DNA of 64,000 nucleotides from Mycolicibacterium monacense (GTDB lineage Bacteria > Actinomycetota > Actinomycetes > Mycobacteriales > Mycobacteriaceae): contig NZ_AP022617.1 of NCBI RefSeq assembly GCF_010731575.1, positions 4,650,001-4,714,000 of the forward strand, given 5' to 3'. Positions 1 to 8,900 of this stretch are shown in pieces. The notes under the pieces were generated by a model. The model worked only from the letters and a program-made list of their open reading frames with translations, made no database searches and was not told the DNA's origin. The translations under genes were made by a program, and so were the position numbers. How positions within the stretch are numbered: the first letter of the stretch is position 1; every line of letters starts with the position of its first letter.

Positions 1-1226
1 TCGGACCGCGCGCGGGCTTCTTCTCCGGCTTCGCGATGCTCGGTGCCTACGTCGGCTTCTCGATCGGCACACTGGCGCTGACCGCCGCGTTCACCAACGC
101 GTTCATCGCGCAACTGCAACCCGACGCCGAAGACCCCTACCAGGTGCCGTGGCTGCTGGTGGTGCTGGTGGGTGCGGGGATCTCGTTCCTGTTGGCGGGC
201 CGCGACATCCGGCTGCTGGCGAAGATCCTGCTCGGCATCGAAGGCATCGGCATCCTCGCCATGGTGATACTGGTCGCCGTCATCTTCGCCAAGGGCGGGG
301 CGCCGACGACGGGCGTCGACTTCAGCGTGTTCACCTTCGACGGGGTCTCCGCGTCCGCGGTGCTCAGCGGCGTGGTGGCCGCCTTCCTGTCCTGGGCCGG
401 TTTCGAGGCCTGCGCCTCGATGGGCGAGGAGACCGACGATCCCCGCCGCAACATCCCCCGCGCCCTCGGCGGCACCCTGCTGCTCACCGGTGTGCTGTTC
501 GTCGTCGTGATGTTCGCCCAGGTCATCGGGTTCGGCACCGACGAGGCCGGCCTGGCCGCCTTCCAGGGCTCCGGGAACACGCTGGGCGACTTGGGCAGCA
601 CCTATGTCGGACAGTGGTTCTCGCTGTTGATCATCTTCACCGCGACGGTCGCGGCGTTCGGCTGCCACCTGGCCACCTCGGCCACCTCCGGTCGCATGCT
701 CTACGCGTTCGGCCGCGACGGGTTCGGTCCGAAAGCGTTGGCGCACATCCACGCCGAGACCGGTGGCCCGCGGCGGGCCACCTGGCTGGTCGTCGGCGTG
801 GCACTGGTCGTCGACCTGATCTGCGGTGCGCTCGACTGGCCCGACATGGGCACCGGCAACGACGCGATCGACACCTACTTCCTGTTCGCCGTCGCGGGTT
901 CGGTGTGCCTGATGGTGTGCTACCTGCTGGTCGAGATCGCCGCGGCCTGGTTCGTCGGCGCACCGAAGTTCGTCGGTGTGCACGGCGGGACGGGCAAGGT
1001 GCTCGGTCTGCTGCTGCCACTGCTCGGCGCGGTGGTGATCGCGGTGGTGTTGTGGTTCAACGTCAAGGACGCCGAGACGTGGTCGGCCGCACCGCTTCTC
1101 GGATTGTACTGGTGCGCAATCGGTTTGATCATCGCGCTGGCAGCGTCCGGAATCGCCAAACGGGTCGGTGAGTCGCTGAGCCGTGAGCTCGAGCTCAGCC
1201 CGCCGGACGGCCGACCGGTCAGCTGA
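1..1226 (+). CDS. APC-family amino acid permease (5' partial)
   Basis: C-terminal part (about 408 residues) of a polytopic amino acid/polyamine/organocation permease of the inner membrane. The frame is open to the left edge (codons read from base 3, GPRAGFFSGFAML), so the true start is outside the window; the ATG at 36 is internal. About ten hydrophobic segments are visible, and the loop GFEACASMGEETDDPRR matches the conserved APC loop with the GEE(T/S) signature. The substrate cannot be read from sequence. An amidohydrolase follows after 70 bases on the same strand, which suggests uptake and hydrolysis of an amino-acid-like compound. Confidence 0.9.
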   Translation, partial: GPRAGFFSGFAMLGAYVGFSIGTLALTAAFTNAFIAQLQPDAEDPYQVPWLLVVLVGAGISFLLAGRDIRLLAKILLGIEGIGILAMVILVAVIFAKGGAPTTGVDFSVFTFDGVSASAVLSGVVAAFLSWAGFEACASMGEETDDPRRNIPRALGGTLLLTGVLFVVVMFAQVIGFGTDEAGLAAFQGSGNTLGDLGSTYVGQWFSLLIIFTATVAAFGCHLATSATSGRMLYAFGRDGFGPKALAHIHAETGGPRRATWLVVGVALVVDLICGALDWPDMGTGNDAIDTYFLFAVAGSVCLMVCYLLVEIAAAWFVGAPKFVGVHGGTGKVLGLLLPLLGAVVIAVVLWFNVKDAETWSAAPLLGLYWCAIGLIIALAASGIAKRVGESLSRELELSPPDGRPVS

Positions 1227-1296
1227 GGGCCGCCGGTGGGCTACGTTGGCGGCGACGGGGCCGCAGGGAAGGTCGACGACGAGGAGGTCGCGAAGT

Positions 1297-2472
1297 ATGC
1301 CGGTTGGTGATCGCACCGATGTGTTCGCGGGGGTGGCCGCGGACGTCCCGGACGCGCTGGCCGAGCACCTGCGCGCCGTCGACCTCGTCGACCACCACGT
1401 CCACGGCACCTTCAACGAGGCCGTCGACCGGGCGGGGTTCGAGGCCGCGATCAACGAGGGTTCCACCGACCCGGTGCCGTCGTTCATGACCCAGTTCGAC
1501 TCACCGCTCGGTCTGGCCATCCGGCGGTGGTGCGCACCGGTACTCGACCTGGAGCCGCTCGCCGGCGCGGACGAATACTGGTCGCGCCGCGCCGAATTCG
1601 GACCCGACGAGCTGTCCGAGCGCTTCCTGCGCGCGGCCGGGGTGTCGCGCTGGGTGGTCGACACCGGCTTCAAGGGCGATCTGATCACCACGCCCGGCCA
1701 GATGACCGCGCTCAGCGGCGTCCCCTCCTCGGAGATCCTGCGGCTGGAACGGTTGACCGAGGATCTCCTCGAGGCAGGCACCTCGCCGCGCGACTATCCG
1801 GAGGCGTTCCGCAGTGCACTCGACGAGGCCGTGGCGGACCAGGGCACCGTCGGCGTGAAAACCATTGCGGCATACCGTGTCGGCTTCGACGTCGACTGGT
1901 CGCGGCCCTCCGAGGCGACCGCCGTCGACTCCGCGGAGCGGCTCGTCGCACGGGGTGCACCGCTGCGCGTCGACGACCCCGCGCTGATCGCCTTCGGCGT
2001 GCACGAGGCCGCCGAGCGCGGACTGCCCATCCAGGTGCACGTCGGCTTCGGCGACCGCGACCTGGACCTGCACCGCACCGATCCGCTCTTGCTGCTGCCG
2101 CTGCTGCGCGCGATGACCCCCGTACCGGTGCTGCTGCTGCACTGTTATCCCTTCCAGCGGCAGGCCGGCTACCTCGCCCAGGCCTTCGACCACGTGAACT
2201 TCGATGTGGGACTGGCGATCAACTACCTGGGCCCGCGGTCGACGTCAGTGGTCGCCGAGGCCCTGGACACCGCCCCGTTCGCCAAACAGCTCTACTCCTC
2301 GGATGCGTTCGGCCCGCCGGAACTGCACCTGCTCGGCTCGATCCTGTGGCGGCGCGCCATGGGCCTGGTGCTCGGCGACTGGGTCCGCGCCGGCGACTGC
2401 ACCGAGGCCGACGCGATCCGCATCGTCGACATGATCGGTGTGCACAACGCCGAACGCGTCTATGGACTCTGA
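1297..2472 (+). CDS. Amidohydrolase, FluG/nodulin-like metal-dependent hydrolase
   Basis: 391-residue TIM-barrel amidohydrolase (Amidohydro_2 type). The metal-binding HxH is at residues 34-36 (DHHVHG), with later metal or catalytic positions in IQVHVGFGD, LLLHCYPF and LYSSDAFGPPE. The last motif is typical of the N-terminal amidohydrolase half of FluG/nodulin proteins fused to glutamine-synthetase-like domains; here it stands alone. The start is set by GAGGAGG at 1281-1287, nine bases before ATG 1297; a longer frame to 1183 overlaps the permease and has no such site. The following PLP gene overlaps its stop, so the three genes look like one operon. Substrate unknown; probably an amide or gamma-glutamyl-type compound. 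Confidence 0.85.
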   Translation: MPVGDRTDVFAGVAADVPDALAEHLRAVDLVDHHVHGTFNEAVDRAGFEAAINEGSTDPVPSFMTQFDSPLGLAIRRWCAPVLDLEPLAGADEYWSRRAEFGPDELSERFLRAAGVSRWVVDTGFKGDLITTPGQMTALSGVPSSEILRLERLTEDLLEAGTSPRDYPEAFRSALDEAVADQGTVGVKTIAAYRVGFDVDWSRPSEATAVDSAERLVARGAPLRVDDPALIAFGVHEAAERGLPIQVHVGFGDRDLDLHRTDPLLLLPLLRAMTPVPVLLLHCYPFQRQAGYLAQAFDHVNFDVGLAINYLGPRSTSVVAEALDTAPFAKQLYSSDAFGPPELHLLGSILWRRAMGLVLGDWVRAGDCTEADAIRIVDMIGVHNAERVYGL

Positions 2473-3916
2473 CCGGCACATGCGCGCACCGCTGTTCGAG
2501 GCGCTGCGCCGGTTCGTCGAACGCGATCAGGCGCCGTTCTACAGTCCCGGCCACAAGGGCGGCCGCACGCTGGACCCGTGGTTCCGCGAACACATCGCCG
2601 CCGTCGACCTCAACAATCTCGCGGACCTCGACACGCTGCACTGCCCCAGCGGGCCGATCCTCGAAGCCGAAGAACTGATCGCCGATGCGTGGGGCGCCAA
2701 GGCGAGCTTCATCCTCGTGCAGGGGTCGACCGGCGGCAACATCGCGGTCGCGTTGTCGGCGCTGCGACCCGGCGATCCGGTGCTGGTGCAGCGCAACGCC
2801 CACAAGTCGGTGCTGGCCGGGCTGGTCCAGTCCGGTGCCCGGCCGATCTGGCTGACGCCGCAGTGGGATGCGGATTTCGGTGTCGCGCACGGCCTTCCGG
2901 CCGACCGCGTCGAGGCGGCTCTGACCGCCGAGGCCGCGGCCGCGCTGTGGATACTGCACCCCACCTACTTCGGGACGACCGCCGACATCGCCGCGCTCAC
3001 CGCGGTGTGCCGCCGCCACGGCATCCCGCTGCTCGCCGACGGCGCCCACTCCCCGCACTTCGCCTTCCACCCCGACCTGCCGGCCGCCGCCGAGACCGCA
3101 GGGGCGGCGGCGACCGTGCAGTCGGTGCACAAGATCCTCTCCGGGCTCAGCCAGGCCGCGGTGCTGCACGTCGACACCGATCAGCTGGACGTGCCGACGG
3201 TGCGCCGCGCGCTGCAGCTGGTCCAGACCACCAGCCCGCACTTCGCGATCATGGCGTCGATCGACCTGGCCCGCCGCCAGATGGTGGAGGACGGCCGCCG
3301 CCTCCTCGACGAGACGCTGCGGCGCGCCCGCGACACCGCTGCGCGGCTGGCCCAGATCCCGGGACTACGCGTGCTGAGCGACCACGACCTCACCGGTCCG
3401 GGGTCCGGACTCCACCAGCGCGACGAGACCAAACTGCTGATCGGGACGCACGGACTGGCCGCCGACGCATCCGACATCCTGGCGCGGCTGACCCGGGAAC
3501 ACGGCGTGCAGCCCGAACTCGCCGGCGCCGGCCACATCCTGTGCATCACCACGATCGGCAACACCGACGCCGACATGGACCGGCTGGTCGACGGCCTGAC
3601 CGATGTCGCCCTGGCGGTGGGCCGGCGCGACGGCGGGTGCCCGCCCGATGTGGGCGGTGCGCTCGACCTGGCCCCGGAGATCGTGCTGACCCCGCGCGAG
3701 GCCTTCTTCGCCGACGTGGACACGGTTTCCCTGCGCGCGGCGGTCGGCCGCATCGCCGCCGAACCGATCACGCCCTACCCGCCGGGCATTCCGCTGGTGA
3801 TGCCCGGCGAACGCCTAAGCGCCGAGGTCGTCGACGTACTCGACGGCCTGCGCGGTGCGGGCAACCCGATCAGCGCGGCGGACCCCACCCTCGAGCGGGT
3901 GACCGTCGTCCGGTGA
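2462..3916 (+). CDS. PLP-dependent Orn/Lys/Arg decarboxylase-fold enzyme
   Basis: 484-residue fold-type I PLP enzyme of the Orn/Lys/Arg decarboxylase major-domain family. The N-terminal FYSPGHKGG motif is characteristic of this family. The Schiff-base lysine is in SVHKILSGLSQ (about Lys224), and DGAHSPHFAF supplies the PLP-pyridine Asp. The C-terminal small domain ends in PYPPGIPLVMPGERL, also typical of these decarboxylases. ATG 2462 overlaps the upstream stop by 11 bases; ATG 2480 is an alternative, and neither has a strong ribosome site, so translational coupling is likely. Family members decarboxylate basic amino acids, but annotated actinobacterial homologues are often only called aminotransferases, so substrate is left open. 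Confidence 0.85.
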   Translation: MDSDRHMRAPLFEALRRFVERDQAPFYSPGHKGGRTLDPWFREHIAAVDLNNLADLDTLHCPSGPILEAEELIADAWGAKASFILVQGSTGGNIAVALSALRPGDPVLVQRNAHKSVLAGLVQSGARPIWLTPQWDADFGVAHGLPADRVEAALTAEAAAALWILHPTYFGTTADIAALTAVCRRHGIPLLADGAHSPHFAFHPDLPAAAETAGAAATVQSVHKILSGLSQAAVLHVDTDQLDVPTVRRALQLVQTTSPHFAIMASIDLARRQMVEDGRRLLDETLRRARDTAARLAQIPGLRVLSDHDLTGPGSGLHQRDETKLLIGTHGLAADASDILARLTREHGVQPELAGAGHILCITTIGNTDADMDRLVDGLTDVALAVGRRDGGCPPDVGGALDLAPEIVLTPREAFFADVDTVSLRAAVGRIAAEPITPYPPGIPLVMPGERLSAEVVDVLDGLRGAGNPISAADPTLERVTVVR

Positions 3917-3923
3917 GGTTCGG

Positions 3924-5117
3924 TCAGCCGCCGCAGCGCGGGTTCGGGCCCTTCATCGCCGCCACCCGCAGCACCGACTGGTCGACGCGCGGCATCGTCA
4001 GCTCACCGGAGCCCACCGCCTGTTCGAGCCGGTCGAGCACCGCGGGCACCTCGGCCGTCGTCACCCACAACGCGGTGTCGGCGCCGGCCTGCAGGGCGCG
4101 CAGCGCCGCATCGGCCACCCCGTACCGATCGGTGATCGCCCGCATGCTCGAGATGTCGTCGGTGAAGACCGGACCGTTGAACCCCGGCCCGCCGTAGCCG
4201 CCCGACCGCAGCAGCTGGTAGGCCGCCGGGCTCAGGCTCGCCGGATCGCTTCCGGTCAGTCCCGGCACCTGCATGTGGCCGACCATCACCCCGACCGGCG
4301 CCTGCGCGGTCAGCGTGCGGTACGGCACGAGGTCGGAGTTCTGCAGCTCGGACAGCGGCGGGGTGACAACGCCCTCGGTGTGCGAGTCGCCGGAGGCGTT
4401 GCCGTGGCCCGGGAAGTGTTTGAGCACCGGCAGCACCCCGGCGTCGCGCAGCCCGCGGGCGTACGCCCCGGCGTATTCGGTGACCGTCGCCGGGTCGTCG
4501 CCGAAGGACCGGTCACCGATGGCGGCACTGGCCCCGGTGACGTCGACGACCGGCGCGAAGTCGATCGTGACGCCGAGACCGCGCATCGCCCGGCCCCGTT
4601 CGAGCGCGATGCCGTAGACCTGGTCGGGGGTCGAACTCTGGGCCAGCGCCCGCGCCGACGGTTGGCTGCCGATCAGTGAAGCCAGCCGGGAGACCCGGCC
4701 GCCCTCCTCGTCGACGCTGACCGCCAGCGGCAGCGGGCCCGCGGAGGCGGCGATCTCGGCCAGCGGGGCGCCCATCATCGACAGGTCGGTCCAACTGCCG
4801 ATCATGATGCCGCCGATGCGGTGGTTGTCGACCACCGCGCGGGCGTCGGCGGCGCCGGTGACGCCGACCATCAGCAGCTGGGCCAGCTTGTCGCGGGTCG
4901 TCATCTCCGAGAGCAGCGCGGCGCCCTGACCGCATGCCGCGGCGCCGGGCGCCAGCGGCACCGGGGCCTTCAGCGGAACGGCGGGGGCGGCGGAGACGGG
5001 GGCGGCGGTGATCGCCGGATCGGCCGGTGCGGCCGCGGGTTCCTGCTTCGGCGACGAGCACGCGAGCAGCATTCCCGACGTCGCGACCAGTGCACACAGT
5101 CCTCGGGTCCAAGCCAT
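3924..5117 (-). CDS. lpqI: Lipoprotein beta-N-acetylhexosaminidase (GH3), LpqI
   Basis: 397-residue exported lipoprotein. The signal peptide MAWTRGLCALVATSGMLLAC ends in a lipobox (LLAC), placing the enzyme on the outer face of the cytoplasmic membrane. The body is a glycoside hydrolase family 3 NagZ-type domain: KHFPGHGNASGDSHT carries the conserved KH(x)PGHG...DSH loop with the general acid/base His, and FTDDISSMRAI carries the nucleophile Asp. LpqI (Rv0237) of M. tuberculosis is about 388 residues and removes beta-N-acetylglucosamine during peptidoglycan turnover. ATG 5117 was chosen because it begins directly at the signal peptide; upstream extension only adds non-signal sequence. It is divergent from the universal stress protein, with 72 bases between them. 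Confidence 0.93.
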   Translation of the reverse strand: MAWTRGLCALVATSGMLLACSSPKQEPAAAPADPAITAAPVSAAPAVPLKAPVPLAPGAAACGQGAALLSEMTTRDKLAQLLMVGVTGAADARAVVDNHRIGGIMIGSWTDLSMMGAPLAEIAASAGPLPLAVSVDEEGGRVSRLASLIGSQPSARALAQSSTPDQVYGIALERGRAMRGLGVTIDFAPVVDVTGASAAIGDRSFGDDPATVTEYAGAYARGLRDAGVLPVLKHFPGHGNASGDSHTEGVVTPPLSELQNSDLVPYRTLTAQAPVGVMVGHMQVPGLTGSDPASLSPAAYQLLRSGGYGGPGFNGPVFTDDISSMRAITDRYGVADAALRALQAGADTALWVTTAEVPAVLDRLEQAVGSGELTMPRVDQSVLRVAAMKGPNPRCGG

Positions 5118-5159
5118 GGGCTCTGACACTAACGGCTCCGGCGACGCGGGTCGATGCCA

Positions 5160-5165
5160 TAGGGT
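5160..5165 (+). promoter_or_regulatory. -10 box TAGGGT of the universal stress gene
   Basis: TAGGGT fits the mycobacterial TANNNT -10 pattern and lies 24 bases before ATG 5190. It is followed by GAGGAGG at 5179-5185, so a leadered mRNA is expected. No clear -35 was seen. Confidence 0.45.
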
Positions 5166-5189
5166 CGAAGGGGACCACGAGGAGGTGCG

Positions 5190-5705
5190 ATGACCGCCCA
5201 CGCCGACGTCTCGGCCCGGGAGTCAGTCTCAGAGGTCCACCGGCAGGTCGGCCAGGAGATCATGGTGATCGCCTACGACGGCACCGCCAACGCCCGTCGT
5301 GCGGTGCACTATGCGGGACGGTTCCTGTCCGCGAACCGCGCGGTGGTGCTCACGGTGTGGTCGCCCACGCTGCGCGGATCGGAGCCACCCGCGGTGGATC
5401 TCGACGGTCCGCCGGATCCGGCGCCCGACGACGAGGACATCGCCTACGCCGACGCCCAGCGCACCAACGCCGAGGGAATCGAGTTGGCCCGGGCCGCCGG
5501 CCTGTCCGCCGAGGCGATGTGCGTGGCCGCGACCAGCACCGTGTGGAACACCATCATCGAGACCGCGGACACGTTGGACGCGGATCTGATCGTCACCGGA
5601 ACCCGCGGCACCACCGGGCTGCGCTCTTTGCTGCAGTCCAGCGTCGCCGACCGGGTGCTGCGTCACGGGCACCGGCCGGTGCTCATCGTGCCGCCGGGCC
5701 GCTGA
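5190..5705 (+). CDS. Universal stress protein (UspA domain)
   Basis: 171-residue single UspA domain, probably cytosolic and ATP-binding. The C-terminal nucleotide loop GTRGTTGLRSLLQSSVADRV fits the G-2x-G-9x-(S/T) motif of ATP-binding Usp proteins, and the N-terminal VIAYDGTANARRAV matches the family's first strand and helix. GAGGAGG five bases before ATG 5190 fixes the start. It lies between lpqI and the DUF2613/aftD pair, where no Usp gene is recalled in M. tuberculosis, so it may be a lineage-specific insertion into that conserved cluster. Role in stress response is inferred only from the family. Confidence 0.9.
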   Translation: MTAHADVSARESVSEVHRQVGQEIMVIAYDGTANARRAVHYAGRFLSANRAVVLTVWSPTLRGSEPPAVDLDGPPDPAPDDEDIAYADAQRTNAEGIELARAAGLSAEAMCVAATSTVWNTIIETADTLDADLIVTGTRGTTGLRSLLQSSVADRVLRHGHRPVLIVPPGR

Positions 5706-5730
5706 CCGGCCGCATGCTAGTTTTGGCGCC

Positions 5731-5904
5731 ATGGATCGGTTCATCGTCCCCGCCGCGGCCAGCATCGTCGTGGGCCTGCTGCTCGGGGCGGCGGCCGTGT
5801 TCGGGGTGACGTTGATGGTGCAGGAGGACAGCAAGCCTCCCCTGCAGGCGGGCGATCCGGCGTCATCGGTGCTCAACAGGGTCGAGTACGGCGACAGAAG
5901 TTAG
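5731..5904 (+). CDS. Small membrane/secreted protein, DUF2613 (Rv0236A-like)
   Basis: 57-residue protein beginning MDRFIVPAAASIVVGLLLG, with one N-terminal hydrophobic segment (about residues 5-29) and a short polar tail ending VLNRVEYGDRS. Length, hydrophobic profile and position just upstream of aftD match the DUF2613 mini-protein Rv0236A as remembered. The gene is shorter than common ORF cut-offs and is easily missed. There is no strong ribosome site before ATG 5731, so translation may depend on the upstream stress gene, 25 bases away. Function unknown; co-occurrence with aftD suggests an envelope role. Confidence 0.85.
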   Translation: MDRFIVPAAASIVVGLLLGAAAVFGVTLMVQEDSKPPLQAGDPASSVLNRVEYGDRS

Positions 5905-5980
5905 TTCCCGGGTCGCGGCCGACGCACCCGAACCCGCGCACACTGCCGCCCACGCCACTCAGCCGCTGTCGCGGCGTTGG

Positions 5981-8900
5981 ATGTGGGTGGCCGCCGTGGC
6001 GGCGCTCGTCCTGACTTTCGCCCAGTCGCCCGGACAGATCTCCCCCGACACCAAACTCGACCTCACCGCGAATCCGCTGCGGTTCCTCGCGCGCGCCGCG
6101 AACCTGTGGAACAGCGAGCTGCCGTTCGGCCAGGCCCAGAACCAGGCGTACGGCTACCTGTTCCCGCACGGCACCTTCTTCCTCGCCGGTGACCTCCTGG
6201 GGCTGCCCGGGTGGGTGACGCAACGCCTGTGGTGGGCGCTGCTGCTGACGGTCGGATTCTGGGGTGTGGTGCGGGTCGCCGAGGCCCTCGGGCTCGGCAG
6301 TCCGACGTCGCGGGTGATCGGCGCCGTCGCCTATGCGCTGTCACCTCGGGTGCTGACCACACTGGGCGCGCTGTCGTCGGAGACGCTGCCGATGATGCTG
6401 GCGCCGTGGGTGCTGCTGCCGGTCATCCTCGCGCTGCGGGGTGAGGGTTCGGTGCGGCGTCTGGCCGCCCGCTCGGCCGGGGCGATCGCGCTGATGGGCG
6501 CGGTGAACGCGGTGGCCACGCTCACCGGCTGCCTGGCCGCGGTGCTGTGGTGGGCGTGTCACCGGCCCAACCGCCTGTGGTGGCGGTTCACCGCGTGGTG
6601 GTTCGGCTGTGCGGCGCTGGCGGTGCTGTGGTGGGTGGTCCCGCTGTTGCTGCTCGGCCGGATCAGCCCGCCGTTCCTCGACTTCATCGAATCCTCCGGC
6701 GTCACCACGCAGTGGATGTCGCTGACGGAGATGCTGCGCGGCACCGGCAGCTGGACACCGTTCGTGGCGCCCACCGCGACGGCCGGTTCGACGTTGGTCA
6801 CCGGAAGCCTCGCGGTGCTGGCGACCACGCTGGTGGCCGCGGCGGGGATGGCCGGTCTGGCGCTGCGTTCGATGCCGGCCCGGGGTCGGCTGATCACGAT
6901 GCTGCTGGTCGGGGTCGCGTTGCTCGCGGCGGGGTACGCCGGCGGGCTCGGCTCACCCTTCGCGGACGCGGTACAGGCCTTCCTCGACGGCGACGGCACC
7001 CCGCTGCGAAACCTGCAGAAACTCGACCCGGTGCTGCGGCTCCCGCTGGCGTTGGGCGTCATCCACCTGTTGGCCCGCATCCCGCTGCCGGGCAGCGCGC
7101 CGCGACCCGTGTGGCTGCACGCGTTCGCCCATCCCGAGAAGGACCGGCGCGTGGCGGTCGGCATCGTCGTCCTCGCCGCGCTCACCGCGGCCACCTCACT
7201 GGCCTGGACGGGCCGGCTCACACCACCGGGCGCGTTCACCGCCATCCCCGGCTACTGGCACGAGACGGCGGCGTGGCTCGACGCCCACAACACCGGTGAC
7301 CCCACCGCCGGGCGGGTGCTGGTGGCGCCCGGTGCGCCGTTCGCCACCCAAGTGTGGGGCAGCAGCCATGACGAGCCGCTTCAGGTGCTCGGTGAGAGCC
7401 CCTGGGGTGTGCGCGATTCGATTCCGCTGACCCCGCCGGAGACGATCCGCGCCCTCGACTCGGTGCAACGCCTCTTCGCCGCGGGCCGGCCCTCCGCCGG
7501 GCTCGCGGACACCCTTGCCCGCCAAGGAATTTCGTACGTCGTGGTGCGCAACGACCTGGATCCCGAATCGTCCCGATCGGCGCGGCCGGTGCTGGTGCAC
7601 CGCGCCATCGACGGCTCGCCCGGCCTGACCCGCGTCGCTCAGTTCGGCGATCCGGTCGGTCCGGGCACCCTCGAGGGTTTCGTCTCCGACAGCGGACTGC
7701 GGCCCCGCTACCCGGCGGTGGAGATCTATCGCGTTGACGCACAACACAATCCGTCGACTCCGTATCTGGTCGACGCCGAGGCGATGGCACGGGTCGACGG
7801 CGCACCGGAGGCGTTGCTGCGCCTCGACGAACGCCGCCGCCTGCTCGACCGGCCGCCGCTGGGCCCGATGCTGCTCACCGCGGATGCCGAACGTGCGGGC
7901 CTGCCCGCGCCGTTGGTGACCGTCACCGACACCCCGACGGCACGCGAGACCGACTACGGCCGCGTCGACGACCATTCGTCGGCGATCCGCACCCCCGACG
8001 ACCCGCGCAACACCTTCAACCGGGTGCCCGACTACCCGTCGGCGGGCGCCGACGTCGTCTACGGCCGGTGGACCGGCGGACGGTTGTCGGTGTCCAGTTC
8101 GGCGGCCGATTCGACCGCGCTGCCCCACGTCGCACCCGCGACCGGCCCGACGGCGGCCATCGACGCCGACACCTCGACCAGCTGGGTGTCCAACGCGCTG
8201 CAGGCCGCCCTCGGTCAGTGGCTGCAGGTCGACTTCGACAAGCCCGTCACCAACGCCACCATCACCGTCACCCCCAGCGCCACCGCCGTCGGCGCGCAGG
8301 TCCGCCGGATGGAGGTGGCGACCGTCAACGGCACCAGCACCCTGCGCTTCGAGGAGGCCGGCAAACCGCTGACCGTCGCGCTGCCCTACGGCGAGACCCC
8401 GTGGGTGCGGATCACCGCGACCGGCACCGACGACGGTTCGGCCGGTGTGCAGTTCGGCATCACCGACCTGTCCGTCACCCAGTACGACGCCAACGGTTTC
8501 GCCACCCCGATCCAACTGCGGCACACCGTGGAGGTGCCCGGCCCACCCGCCGGCTCGGCCGTCGGACTGTGGGATCTGGGCTCCGAACTGCTGGGCCGGC
8601 AGGGTTGCGTCGACAGTCCGGACGGCGTCAAATGCGCGGCGGCCATGGCCCTGTCGCCCGAGGAGCCGGTGAACCTGAGCCGGACCCTGGCCGTACCCGC
8701 GCCGACGTCGGTGCAGCCGACGGTGTGGGTGCGCGCGCGGCAGGGCCCGCGGCTGGCCGAGTTGATCCGCCAGCCCGACACCACCGTGGTCGCCGGGGAC
8801 GCCGACGCCCTCGACGTGCTCGGATCGTCCTACGCCGCGGGCGACGGCGATCCGCGGACCGCGTGGACCGCACCCCAGCGCGTCGTCCAGCACCGCACCC

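Noticed and set aside
5905..5980. Upstream GTG or TTG start for aftD
   Set aside because: No such codon occurs in frame between 5860 and 5981; a longer N-terminus would need a non-standard start.
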